DNA of 64,000 nt, from assembly GCF_020520425.1 (NCBI RefSeq), contig NC_079492.1:70733671-70797670 (forward strand), written 5' to 3'. Every line of letters starts with the position of its first letter. Position 1 is the stretch's first letter. Shown here in pieces: positions 1-10,075 of this stretch. Both the position numbers and the translations under genes were made by a program. The stretch is from Spinacia oleracea. Lineage: Eukaryota; Streptophyta; Magnoliopsida; Caryophyllales; Amaranthaceae. The notes under the pieces were generated by a model, which made no database searches, was not told where the DNA came from, and saw only the letters and a program-made list of their open reading frames with translations.

Positions 1-344
1 GGAAGCAAGCATGTTCACACGCTGAGACTGCAGCTAACAAGGTAATGAAGTTTTCGTGAATTTAGTATTGTATGAGTAAAATATGTGTCCCGACTAATTT
101 TTTTGTATTATTGTGAATATAGGAACTTATTAGGTCTATGTATGGACATATTCCTACGTACCGGGCTAGGCAAGAACACGCCAACAACCTTCACGACGTT
201 CGTGTACATCCGCAATACAACGGACCTGTTTTAGAAGACGTTCCCGAAAGTTCACAAATCAATTTATCTGAAGATATAACCCAGATTTTCGATTACGAAA
301 CCTATGAATGGCTCACTAGAATGGGAGGACGGATGACATTGTAG
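1..344 (+). CDS. 3' end of an unidentified gene (last two exons)
   Basis: The window opens inside a gene. An exon ends at 41 with a GT donor (aag|gtaatg), and a final exon runs from an acceptor at 121-122 (atatag) to the TAG stop at 342-344. Read in phase 0 the two join into an open frame, giving at least 86 C-terminal residues. The last exon starts ELIRSMYGHI and ends RMGGRMTL. It is hydrophilic and mildly acidic (for example LEDVPESSQINLSEDI), with no signal peptide or membrane segment. I do not recognise the family. It lies on the same strand as the XRCC3-like gene, 450 bases upstream of it. The first exon may be shifted, because only 41 bases of it are present. Confidence 0.4.
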
Positions 345-794
345 TTCATTGTGTACTAGACCCATTTGTTGAAGAAATTCTGTAAAAACCGATTGGAATA
401 TAAATCTGTACCCAAATCTTGTGATGGTTAGTTATTATTTGGGAGTATGATACGTTTTAAAAAACTTGAACCTTCAGCACACGTCATTAATTATATATGT
501 TTTTGATAAATTAAATAGATGTACAGATACAAACAGGAAAAAATAAATGGAAGGAGTACAATGTAGACCATATGTCATATCCATTTTCAATGTTACGAAC
601 TATTTAAGTTTTTCAAACCTATGTTGAAAGAAATGTAACATGTAATTGCATTCCCATTTAAGAATTTTCGTAATTCATAAAACTCATGAAGATGTATGTT
701 TTTCAAGGTTTTGACTTATGAAAAATATTCACACCACAATTACATTATATATGTCGATATCATATGGCTAGTGATGTTCATCTAAATCAAAGAA
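345..794. other. AT-rich intergenic stretch with possible TATA box
   Basis: This is AT-rich sequence without an open frame. The motif ttatatatg at 745-753 lies about 45 bases before the ATG of the XRCC3-like gene and could be its TATA box. Nothing else is recognisable. Confidence 0.35.
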
Positions 795-1613
795 ATGTCA
801 ATACCAGTCCCAATTGTGTCACCAATTAGACAAAAAATTACAACTAAGTGCAACGCTATAGATCGCATTACACAAGGGGGTGTAAGTGTTGGAGAGGTGA
901 CAGAGTTATGTGGAGAGAATGCAACCGGTAAAACACAACTTTGCCTGCAGGCCAGTATAGCGTGTCAATTGCCTCCGTCCTTGGGTGGACTGTTTGGGTC
1001 GTCCATTTACATCCACTCGATTGGTCCATTTCCCATTCGGCGTTTAACAGGTTTAATTCCTTTCATTTTAGATTCTGAACTACATAAACATGACAATCCT
1101 TGTGATCACATAACAATCAAGCAGGTCGAATCACCGTATGACTTGCCTAATGTTCTTGATTGGGTTGTAAAGTTGATTCAATACTCGCATAACACAAGCA
1201 GGCATATCTGCTTACTTGTTATTGACTCAGTAGCTAGTATATGTACTAGTCATTTTGACAACACGGTGGAAGATCTAGAGGCACGTTCTCAACTTTTACG
1301 GGCCATCGGTTACGGGTTAAAGTCAATTGCCGCCACATATAATGTTGCGGTCAGTGTTGTCAATAACGTCGTAGAAGTGTTTCCTAGTGATCGTGATTCG
1401 TCTACACATTTCATGATGTCATCTGGAAGGAAGGTTCGACCCGCCTTGGGTATGGGATGGACTAGGAATATAGCAACTAGGTTATTTTTGAGTAAGACAA
1501 TGAATTCCAGTACCCAAATGTTTGACAGATTGTGTAGTGTTTTGTTATCGTCCACACTAGAGTTAAATGCTTGTAGTTTTAAAATAACCGAACAGGGTGT
1601 TACCGATGCATAG
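795..1613 (+). CDS. XRCC3-like RecA/RAD51-family protein, intronless
   Basis: An uninterrupted 272-residue frame matches the RAD51-paralogue family and most resembles XRCC3, which works with RAD51C in homologous recombination in the nucleus. A Walker A motif is seen at about residues 40-47 (GENATGKT), followed by the LCLQ...QLP..GGL.GSS.Y.H block and the FPIRRL stretch typical of XRCC3. A Walker B motif lies at about residues 141-148 (CLLVIDSV), with FDN soon after. A GRKVRPALGMGW segment corresponds to the conserved R..PALGL.W region. The protein is a little shorter than plant XRCC3 (about 300 residues). Host XRCC3 genes have introns, whereas this copy has none, so it may be a retrocopy or transposon-carried copy that kept its frame. 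The ATG is the first in frame. RAD51B/DMC1-like alternatives fit less well. Confidence 0.75.
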   Translation: MSIPVPIVSPIRQKITTKCNAIDRITQGGVSVGEVTELCGENATGKTQLCLQASIACQLPPSLGGLFGSSIYIHSIGPFPIRRLTGLIPFILDSELHKHDNPCDHITIKQVESPYDLPNVLDWVVKLIQYSHNTSRHICLLVIDSVASICTSHFDNTVEDLEARSQLLRAIGYGLKSIAATYNVAVSVVNNVVEVFPSDRDSSTHFMMSSGRKVRPALGMGWTRNIATRLFLSKTMNSSTQMFDRLCSVLLSSTLELNACSFKITEQGVTDA

Positions 1614-1900
1614 GCTTAAAGCAACTTTCAGAAATTGTCACAAAATGAAAACTTTTGCATCAGTACTTTAACACTCCGAAATTAATGTCACAAAGAGGAC
1701 ACGAAACACATACGTGATACATAATAAGTGACGGAGTTCCACATGAAAGCAAACTACCCAACGTGCCTAAGTTTTACTTCCTTTCTTGTTAGTTATGATG
1801 TCTACCACTTCTTTCAACTTTAGCTGGTTGAAGCAATTACCCACCAGACGTCCTAGCATATACTTCTTAAGCTGTCTGTCATTGCTTGTATAAAGCTGCA
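1614..1900. other. Spacer between convergent genes
   Basis: This spacer separates the XRCC3-like stop from the probable end of the minus-strand Ulp1-like gene. If the last exon of that gene is read in another frame (2-nt phase from the acceptor at 1928-1929), an open frame runs on to a TAG at 1767-1769, so part of this spacer may be coding or decayed coding sequence. Confidence 0.35.
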
Positions 1901-4900
1901 TTAATGTACAAGTTCTGTATTTAGTGCCTGTCGATGATGTTAAAAATATTGCGTGTCATTAGGTTGGTTTGAAACATGTTACCTGAAGTAGATCATCCAC
2001 CTTCTCCACGACAGACAACAATCGCACCATGCACAGTAGTCCCTGGTCCGTTTTCCTTTTTTCAATCGGTTTGTTTATAATGCTGACCCGGTATCCGGTG
2101 ATGTCCCACTCTTTGTTTTTGAACCCCAAAGGCGAGTGAAGTGTGTCGAAGATACTCAAAAGCTTTGGAACAATAGTTGAACTTGCGCTGAACCTTGTTT
2201 GCGGTTTCCTGCCCGTGTCATACACGGAAATTTTTCCAGTTGCATTTATGGTCTTTCGTTTGACCCGTACCATCATCCACCGCCCGTTGGTATGTATTGG
2301 CAAATATAGATGATCACGAAATCATTAGTTTACATAACTTAATTGAAAAAACAAAATCTACTTCTAGTGTATTGCAATTACCTCATTGATCTCTGTTAGA
2401 ACAAACCCCATTTCCAAGTCCCTTTCAATTGCCCTTATCATCCTATCCAATTTGCCGCTGGTATCGTGGGCAAACAGGTCACACTCATCATACAACTCAC
2501 TCTGTAGTAGGGGTTGTTTTGTTAGTACTCTTTCAAATAATGTAATCCCTACTATGGAAAAAACAAACGTTGCATTTACCATTTCCACTGGACTGACTAT
2601 ATATGACTTCAAAAAGACCATTTCCAGAATGTCTTTATTCAGACAAGTACACCATGCTGTCATAATCTGCGATTAATTAGATACGTTTAGTATACTTAAA
2701 CTTAAACACTTAGTGTATACATAACACTCGAGGGGAGCAGGCGTACCTCATGATCCACCTGACCCTTTGCCTTGAAAGAATCATAAATGAAACCCCGACG
2801 AAGTTGTAAGTCCTTGTACTTGAAAACAACTTGATCCGGAAATGTCTTGTATGCCATGATCGTTTCTGAGATGCGTCTTTGTGTTGGATCTACCTTCCTT
2901 TTTGGTTGAAATGATGTCACAATCCCCACATCTTTATCAGATTATGTAGCGTCATCGTCAGTCTCTCCCTCTTCATCATCGTCACTCTGTTCGTCTTCAT
3001 AATCCCGCACCTCGTCTTCAGTGTCAGTAACAAACTCATCCTCTCCCGCACTAGTGTCCATACCAGAAGCTTCTGTGTGTCCCTGTTGTGGTTCAACTGA
3101 TGGTCCCGTCTTAAGTTCGACCTCTTCCTCGTTGTCAGTGTCATTATAATCTCCTGGTGAAAGACTTTTGGCCTACACACAATAAATCACACTTCAGCAT
3201 TTAAGTTATAATATGTTATACCTAAGATGGGTACGGTCAAAGATAAATTGTTCACCTTTCGTGGTAACTTTGTTCGCTTTCTTTCCTTATTGTGACGTTG
3301 TTGTTGTCGGACCAATTCCCTTGGTGGAGGAATCGGTTTGCCGACAAGTCAATGTTCTTCCCCTTTCGGCCAGCCCATGGGGGCAGTACGAATTTGCTAA
3401 TACCTGGGTACTCTTCTCCGTATACCACATCTCGGACAACCTACATTTTTTCCATCGGCCAACAATACAATCAATGTTAATATGAAGTAGTGATATATTT
3501 ATCATTCTGTTTTATACCTGGGCATTTCCGTAAGATCCATCGGATGCCTGATCCAGGTTTATTACGGCCATGATGTCATCATTGTTCCACGCCCCTAACC
3601 TTGGCGTATCAGTTTTCCAGCTCTTGGCAGTTTTCGCGTACCTTATTCTATCAAGGTACGCTATCTAACAAGGTAGGTGAACATATTGTTTTAAATAAGG
3701 AGCATATATTGAATGTTTAAGGAACAACGATAAACCAAAATCAAAACATAAATTACCATAAGGATGATTGCTGAGGCCTTCCTGGGCTCCTTTCCCCGCC
3801 CTGTTATCCAACCGAACAGGAAACCACACCAGTTCCACGCAGCTGGGTCGGTGATGTACTTGTTTTTAAGTAAGGGCAACAACTTCGGGGTGATGAAGTT
3901 GTACTTGTTCATGCAGAACAGACACCCAAACGTCAATAAAATAAAATGTCTCATAAACCAAAATTTGCTCTCCAGCTCCTGTATACATAAATTATAAACA
4001 TTGGTGTACTCTATGCCTCCCTTTGTGTCATACGCTTTGTCTAATTCGTTATATTCATTGTCGTCCAACCTGAGTGACGGGAAGTCATCCTCCCCTATTG
4101 GCACCCCTGTGATCCAAGATATCACTTGTTCATCTATTACGAACTCGTAGTCATCACGTATGTGTAGCACCTGTCTCTTCCAATCCCACTTAGATTCTAG
4201 CCAAAAAATAAAACTCCTATCAACCTTGGATATCTTCAAATCCAATATGGCCCCGAAACCAGCATTCTCAACCCAAGCACGTCGAATTGGACACAAAGCC
4301 ACCACAGAATCAGTGACGAAAGACGGGTATACCCGTAATGATGAATTCTGCATTTTGAATACCAATTACGTTGTGTTTCATTATTACTAATTCTAGTTAC
4401 ATTCAATACAGTTAAACTAGTAGTTGAACTCTTACCAGTTTGACAGCCTTACTTTGACCCTCACCCAAAGGCGGCCTTCCTGGTCCTCCAGGAATCCATT
4501 TACCAGGTGGTGGCGGTCTTTTTGCTCGTTGTTCTGGTGTTAATGGCGGTCTGCCCCTCTTCCTCTTTGTTACAGTGTTGTCTTTAACAGTCGGTTGTGC
4601 TTCACACTTATCTAGGGGTTCGTCTACCACTTCTTTTTGTGGAGTTCTGCCTTGCGGTTCAGGACCATCCTATGGTTACAGAGAATTCGTGTAAACCGTC
4701 TATGCTTAGTGTAATTTAGTATTGAACATAAATAACATTCTTCTAAAATTAGTAATCACCTCATTATCACGCAAAAGGTACTCTGATATTCTACTGATTT
4801 GGACATTGATATCAGTGTTCTCATTAATATTGTTGTTGCTTAGTGAATGAGGCATTCCATTACTACCACTATCGTGAACATTGTCCCAAATCACTTCCTA

Positions 4901-5794
4901 CAACAGTAAAGGAGATTTACTCATTTGAACACTATTTACGCAATATAATTTCGTTGATTGTAAGACCACACACTCAAATCTAGTACAATACCTGCGGGAC
5001 TTCAACAACAACAATAGTTATATCCTCCACTACCTTTAATATTTCAATTTATGGGGCATTCATGACAAACCCAAATCAAATTAATCAAAACGCTAGACAC
5101 AAAGACGTAAAATCCACAAAGATCTCAATTAAAAAAAAAACATACCTGTGCCCCTTGTGGGACATGGGAATTTGGTGTAATGTTAGGCTCTACCTGTGAA
5201 GGTGTTGCTACCTCCGGCAAGGCGGCGTTGTTGACGGTTGTTTTGTTAATTGCGTTCACCTCGGATTCAATTTCGCAGCTATCTTGTGGTTTTAAACAAC
5301 ATTCTATGGAAGCATCCACACAATCTTGGTCTACAGGACGCCTTCTTTGACTTTCTTGTTTGCAAACGGAGTGTTCTTCTCCAGTTGCCATCCCAATAGC
5401 CGGATCAGTATGCACCATTGCGTCACTGCTGACGGCTTCACTCAGTGCTAGACCATTGGATGACTCAATGGTGTGGGAGGAGTTCGTTTGTTGGTTGCAG
5501 AAATCTTTCAAAGACCTACAGTCTTCAGAAACGGAATGCGTTTTGCCATAAAATGCAGCGGTGTGAACAACATCACCGAAATTGTTCGCCCCAGGGTCGG
5601 TATTCCTGTATAAGTGAAATTCAGTTCATTTAAATTATCTAGGTAAACCTTGAGGGTATCGCCAATTGACTACCTCTTTCAAAAAATTTAGTTAAACTTT
5701 TTTGTTCTGCATAATTCTCATATGAACAGATAAATAAATTTCACAAAGTTAATGATGAAGGACAAACTTACATCTCTGTTCCGTCGTCTACCAT
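1901..5794 (-). pseudogene. AT-hook / DUF1985-like / Ulp1-like multi-exon gene, apparently broken
   Basis: I could chain about twelve minus-strand exons: 5794-5772, 5605-5146, 5033-4992, 4897-4760, 4669-4436, 4347-3757, 3664-3518, 3440-3256, 3172-2747, 2666-2382, about 2306-1983, and 1927-1901. The first seven join perfectly in frame. The 4669-4436 exon has AT-hook cores (KRGRPP, PGRPP). The 4347-3757 exon resembles the domain that precedes Ulp1 peptidase in plant transposon-borne ULP-like genes (W..KWDWKR....RDDYEFVIDE). The end is Ulp1-like (LYLPIHTNGRW, later YDTG), as in cysteine proteases that remove SUMO. Three defects are visible. Exons 8 and 9 join in the wrong phase. A TAA sits at 2944-2942 inside an acidic stretch. 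No AG acceptor precedes the exon near 2306. The catalytic HW appears as RW and the DCG as DQG, so activity is unlikely even if the gene is expressed. Confidence 0.6.
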
Positions 5795-6308
5795 TGTTTT
5801 TCTGAAGCTACACTCTTAGGAGTTATGTTGTTGAAGATTGTCCCAATCTTTTTCTTTTTTTTTGAACAAGAGAGAGAAAAATTAAAACGAAACAGTAAAC
5901 ATACTACAATATTAAAAATGAATTAAATGAAAAAGACACACTATAGGTTTTTACTTTAACCGACCAACTTGTAAGAAAGTTGTGTCTCCCAAAGTTTGTT
6001 TACGGAACTTTTCGGGGTGATGAAGGACTTACTACCCTCTTATGATAAATAATTAAATTAATTATAGGTGTTTGAAACTTCAAGTGTAATTTAACTGTAT
6101 GACGTAGATTACATAAAACTCGTGTATGACCTATATATAATTATTTAGGGGTCGTGCACGCAGTGGCGGAGCCAGGAATTTTTTTTTGGGGTGTCGGCAG
6201 TGACGTTTCCAGGATTTTTAGAGTATTGTGTCGGGTGATCCTCCACAACACACAATATATTACTAAAAAAAATGTATTGTCCTTAAATTAATCAATATAT
6301 TACAATAC
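5795..6308. other. Spacer ending in transposon-end-like motif
   Basis: AT-rich sequence upstream of the minus-strand gene. At about 6160-6200 it contains the phrase gcagtggcggagccagg followed by a T run and ggggtg, a combination often met near the ends of plant DNA transposons. It directly precedes the 122-bp tandem array and may mark the border of an element. I found no partner terminus. Confidence 0.35.
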
Positions 6309-8474
6309 GTTTTCCAATGTACCGTACCCATAGTAAGACCTAATGGAGGCTATTTGACTAGTTACCCGAAACATTGGACGACATCCGGCGTTCAACGGGG
6401 TGCAATACATTAGCCCTAAAGAACTTGGACGTTTTCCAATGTACCGTACCCATAGTAAGACCTAATGGCGGCTTTTTGACTAGTTACTCGAATCATTGAA
6501 CGACCCCCGGCATTCAACGGGGTGCAATACATGAGCCCTAAAGAACTTGGACGTTCTCCGATGTACCGTACCCATAGTAAGACCTAATGGCGGCTTTTTG
6601 ACTAGTTACTCGAATCATTGAACGACCCCCGGCGTTCAACGGGGTGCAATACATGAGCCCTAAAGAACTTGGACGTTCTCCGATGTACCGTATCCATAGT
6701 AAGACCTAATGGAGGCTATTTGACTAGTTACCCGAAACATTGGACGACACCCGGCGTTCAACGGGATGCAACACATTAGCCCTAAAGAATATTGGACGTT
6801 TTCCGATGTACCGTGTCCATAATAAGACCTAATGGATGCATTTTGACTAGTTACCCTAAACATTGGACGACATCCGGCGTTCAACGGGGTGCAATACATG
6901 AGCCCTAAAGAACTTGGACGTTCTCCGATGTACCGTATCCATAGTAAGACCTAATGGAGGCTATTTGACTAGTTAATCGAATCATTGAACGACATCCGGC
7001 GTTCAACGGGGTGCAATACATTAGCCCTAAAGAACTTGGACGTTTTCCGATATACCGTATCCATAGTAAGACCTAATGGAGGCTATTTGACTAGTTACTC
7101 GAATCATTGAACGACCCCCGGCATTCAACGGGGTGCAATACATGAGCCCTAAAGAACTTGGACGTTCTCCGATGTACCGTACCCATAGTAAGACCTAATG
7201 GCGGCTTTTTGACTAGTTACTCGAATCATTGAACGACCCCCGGCGTTCAACGGGGTGCAATACATGAGCCCTAAAGAACTTGGACGTTCTCCGATGTACC
7301 GTATCCATAGTAAGACCTAATGGCGGCTTTTTGACTAGTTACTCGAATCATTGAACGACCCCCGGCGTTCAACGGGGTGCAATACATGAGCCCTAAAGAA
7401 CTTGGACGTTCTCCGATGTACCGTATCCATAGTAAGACCTAATGGAGGCTATTTGACTAGTTAGCCGAAACATTGGACGACACCCGGCGTTCAACGGGAT
7501 GCAACACATTAGCCCTAAAGAACATTGGACGTTTTCCGATGTACCGTGTCCATAATAAGACCTAATGGATGCATTTTGACTAGTTACCCTAAACATTCGA
7601 CGACATCCGGCGTTCAACGGGGTGCAATACATGAGCCCTAAAGAACTTGGACGTTCTCCGATGTACCGTATCCATAGTAAGACCTAATGGAGGCTATTTG
7701 ACTAGTTACTCGAATCATTGAACGACATCCGGCGTTCAACGGGATGCAATACATGAGCCTTAAAGAACTAGGACGTTCTCCGATATACCGTATCCATAGT
7801 AAGACCTAATGGAGGCTATTTGACTAGTTACCCGAAACATTGGACGACATCCGGCGTTCAACGGGATGCAATACATTAGCCCTAAAGAACTAGGACGTTC
7901 TCCGATATACCGTATCCATAGTAAGACCTAATGGAGGCTATTTGACTAGTTACCCGAAACATTGGACGACATCCGGCGTTCAACGGGATGCAATACATTA
8001 GCCCTAAAGAACTAGGTCGTTCTCCGATGTACCGTATCCATAGTAAGACCTAATGGAGGCTTCTTGACTAGTTACTCGAATCATTGAACGACATCCGGCG
8101 TTCAACGGGATGCAATACATTAGCCCTAAAGAACTTGCACGTTCTCAGAAGTACCGTATCCATAGTAAGACCTAATGGAAGCTTTTTGACTAGTTACTCG
8201 AATCATTGAACGACATCCGGCGTTCAACGGGATGCAATACATTAGCCCTAAAGAACTAGGACGTTCTCCGATGTACCGTATCCATAGTAAGACCTAATGG
8301 AGGCTTTTTGACTAGTTACTCGAATCATTGAACGACATCCGGCGTTCAGCGGGATGCAATACATTAGCCCTAAAGAACTTGCACGTTCTCAGAAGTACCG
8401 TATCCATAGTAAGACCTAATGGGGGCTTTTTTACTAGTTACTCGAATCATTGAACGACATCCGGCGTTCAACAG
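6309..8474. repeat. 122-bp tandem repeat array, about 18 copies
   Basis: A satellite-like array with a 122-base unit. The phrase gtaagacctaatgg recurs every 122-123 bases from about 6331 to 8420, followed in each unit by ttgactagtta and the ggcgttcaac..gatgcaatacat box. Units differ by scattered substitutions and fall into subtypes (cattggacgac against cattgaacgac; ccccggc against catccggc). The segment at 6660-6899 is nearly repeated at 7393-7632, a shift of 733 bases or six units, so a six-unit block was duplicated as a whole. Open frames on the minus strand here are only reflections of the repeat. The array ends abruptly at a truncated unit near 8474. Confidence 0.93.
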
Positions 8475-9074
8475 GATCATTGGTTAATTTCTCTCCCTTA
8501 TTTTAGGGCATTTATATCCTTCCTTTTACGTTTCTACTATAGGACTTACCTTTTTAAAATTTTCAATTCTAATATACTTAATTTTTGTATGTTTCACTCA
8601 TATTACGTTTAATGTAATCTATGTCAATAGAAGAGATGGATAATTAAATTCTATTGATATACACGTAAAATTAAGAAATACAGAGTAGTAAAAAAAAAAA
8701 ATTAATTACATCTCACCAAATAGTAATAATTAATAGTCAGTTAGTGTAAATATACTTCAATATTATAATGAATACACCAATTACCTGGTTGGCTTTCTAT
8801 GCCAATGTAGGTAACTCCCTAGGCACTCAACCACTATAATACAATATATTACCAAGTGTAGTCCATTTTAGCGGGAACAACGAAATAATATTTCAATTAA
8901 GAACTATACAACTTAAACAGTCATTAGTACATAGTCTATAAACTAATATAACTATGAATGAATTAATTTAGTGAGTATCAAACACGTTTATTAACAATCC
9001 ATGCCATTAGTTTAATTATTTTACCAGAAAATAATTCATATTTTCCCGCCACTACTGATCGTATTGCAAGTCAA
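8475..9074. other. AT-rich spacer after the satellite
   Basis: Non-coding AT-rich sequence with T and A runs (poly-A at about 8691-8701). No open frame, inverted repeat or RNA gene is apparent. Confidence 0.5.
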
Positions 9075-9080
9075 TATAAA
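9075..9080 (+). promoter_or_regulatory. TATA box of the 9166 gene
   Basis: tataaa lies 86 bases before the proposed ATG at 9166, a normal plant core-promoter spacing including a short leader. Confidence 0.5.
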
Positions 9081-9165
9081 AGTTGCCCTTTCAAAACAAA
9101 TATTCATTACCAAACACAACCAAACGAGGATCAATTGCTTGTAATCATATCTACTTCAAGGAAAG

Positions 9166-9712
9166 ATGGCAAAGGGAAATAAAAAACGAACACCAACATG
9201 TAAGGGCAAGGCAAAAATCAGCGATCAATCAAATATCACCGTCCAAGGAAAAGGTAATTCTTATTGTTCTTTCAATGTAGGTAATCGTAGAGTTCAATGT
9301 TGTCCTGCAGGTATGTATGAACGGTTGTGTTTTTTTTTCAGCTGTTCCGCCAACACGACGTTGGTCGAAATACATGAACGTCGAAATCCAGCAAGAAAGG
9401 TTCAAGATTGAATGGAGGAACTTCATGAGGGTCATAATTAAACGTATTGGGCCATCAGAGACGTCTAAATTATTAAGTGAACTGTACTACGTACCACATG
9501 TTAGTGAAGTGTTCATGGAAGAGCGAGATGCGTATCTGTTAGAGAATTTTTCATGGCAAAACATTGAACCAAACAGCAAGGGTGAAAGGATCGTGGCGGT
9601 TGCGAAAGCGGATGATAGGCTAATTAAACGAGAGCCGATTGAGGGAGATGAATTCGTATTAAGGACCGGGAAACAGAAAAAGATTGAAGTTATTGACCTT
9701 AGTGAGGATTAA
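9166..9712 (+). CDS. Two-exon unknown small basic protein
   Basis: Exon 1 is 9166-9253 and exon 2 is 9342-9712. The 88-base intron starts gtaattc and ends in a pyrimidine tract plus cag. Joining them gives codon g|ct (Ala) and a 152-residue frame ending at TAA. The N-terminus is very basic (MAKGNKKRTPTCKGKAK), then comes RRWSKYMNVEIQQERF and a region with several tryptophans and acidic residues, and the tail IEVIDLSED resembles a SUMO-interacting type motif (hydrophobic core VID followed by acidic residues). No catalytic motif, signal peptide or membrane segment is seen and I do not recognise the family. A TATA box lies at 9075. The basic N-terminus would suit a nuclear protein, which is inference only. 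Confidence 0.55.
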
Positions 9713-10075
9713 TACCAATTTTGAGGTTTTAAATAATGCTTAGTTGAAGTAGTTTTAATTTATTAGGAGTGTTAATCACTCAAATGAAATGCCAAACTGT
9801 GTCAACATTAGTGAGGATCAAGCCAAACTGTATGCTACTTTGCAAGTGTAATGTAAGTGTAACACTATTTGGGTTCTAATTTAATATTGTTTGTATGACA
9901 AATTATCTACTATTAATATTACTGTACGAACAACCGAATATTCGTCTTTATCGTTTAACGAAACATCATCTTCTTTATCTGTACTTTTGTTTGACAGAGC
10001 ACACCACATTAGCAATCAAATAACAATATTTCGACAAGACTGTGGTTGATTCATTTTTTATAAGCGTTTAACATA
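9713..10075. other. Intergenic spacer
   Basis: AT-rich spacer between two plus-strand genes. It holds a decayed echo of the end of the previous gene (attagtgaggat recurs near 9808), suggesting a small local duplication. Nothing else is seen. Confidence 0.4.

Noticed and set aside
2917..3180. 87-residue basic ORF on the minus strand
   Set aside because: Shadow of an acidic exon in another frame that continues into conserved sequence; the basic frame ends without homology.
6660..7632. Two 79-residue minus-strand ORFs with internal protein repeats
   Set aside because: They are translations of the 122-bp tandem array, and their repeat is the DNA repeat; no start context, splice signals or codon bias.
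6309..8474. Possible CRISPR-like array
   Set aside because: Units are contiguous 122-base tandem copies without unique spacers, in a plant nuclear context.
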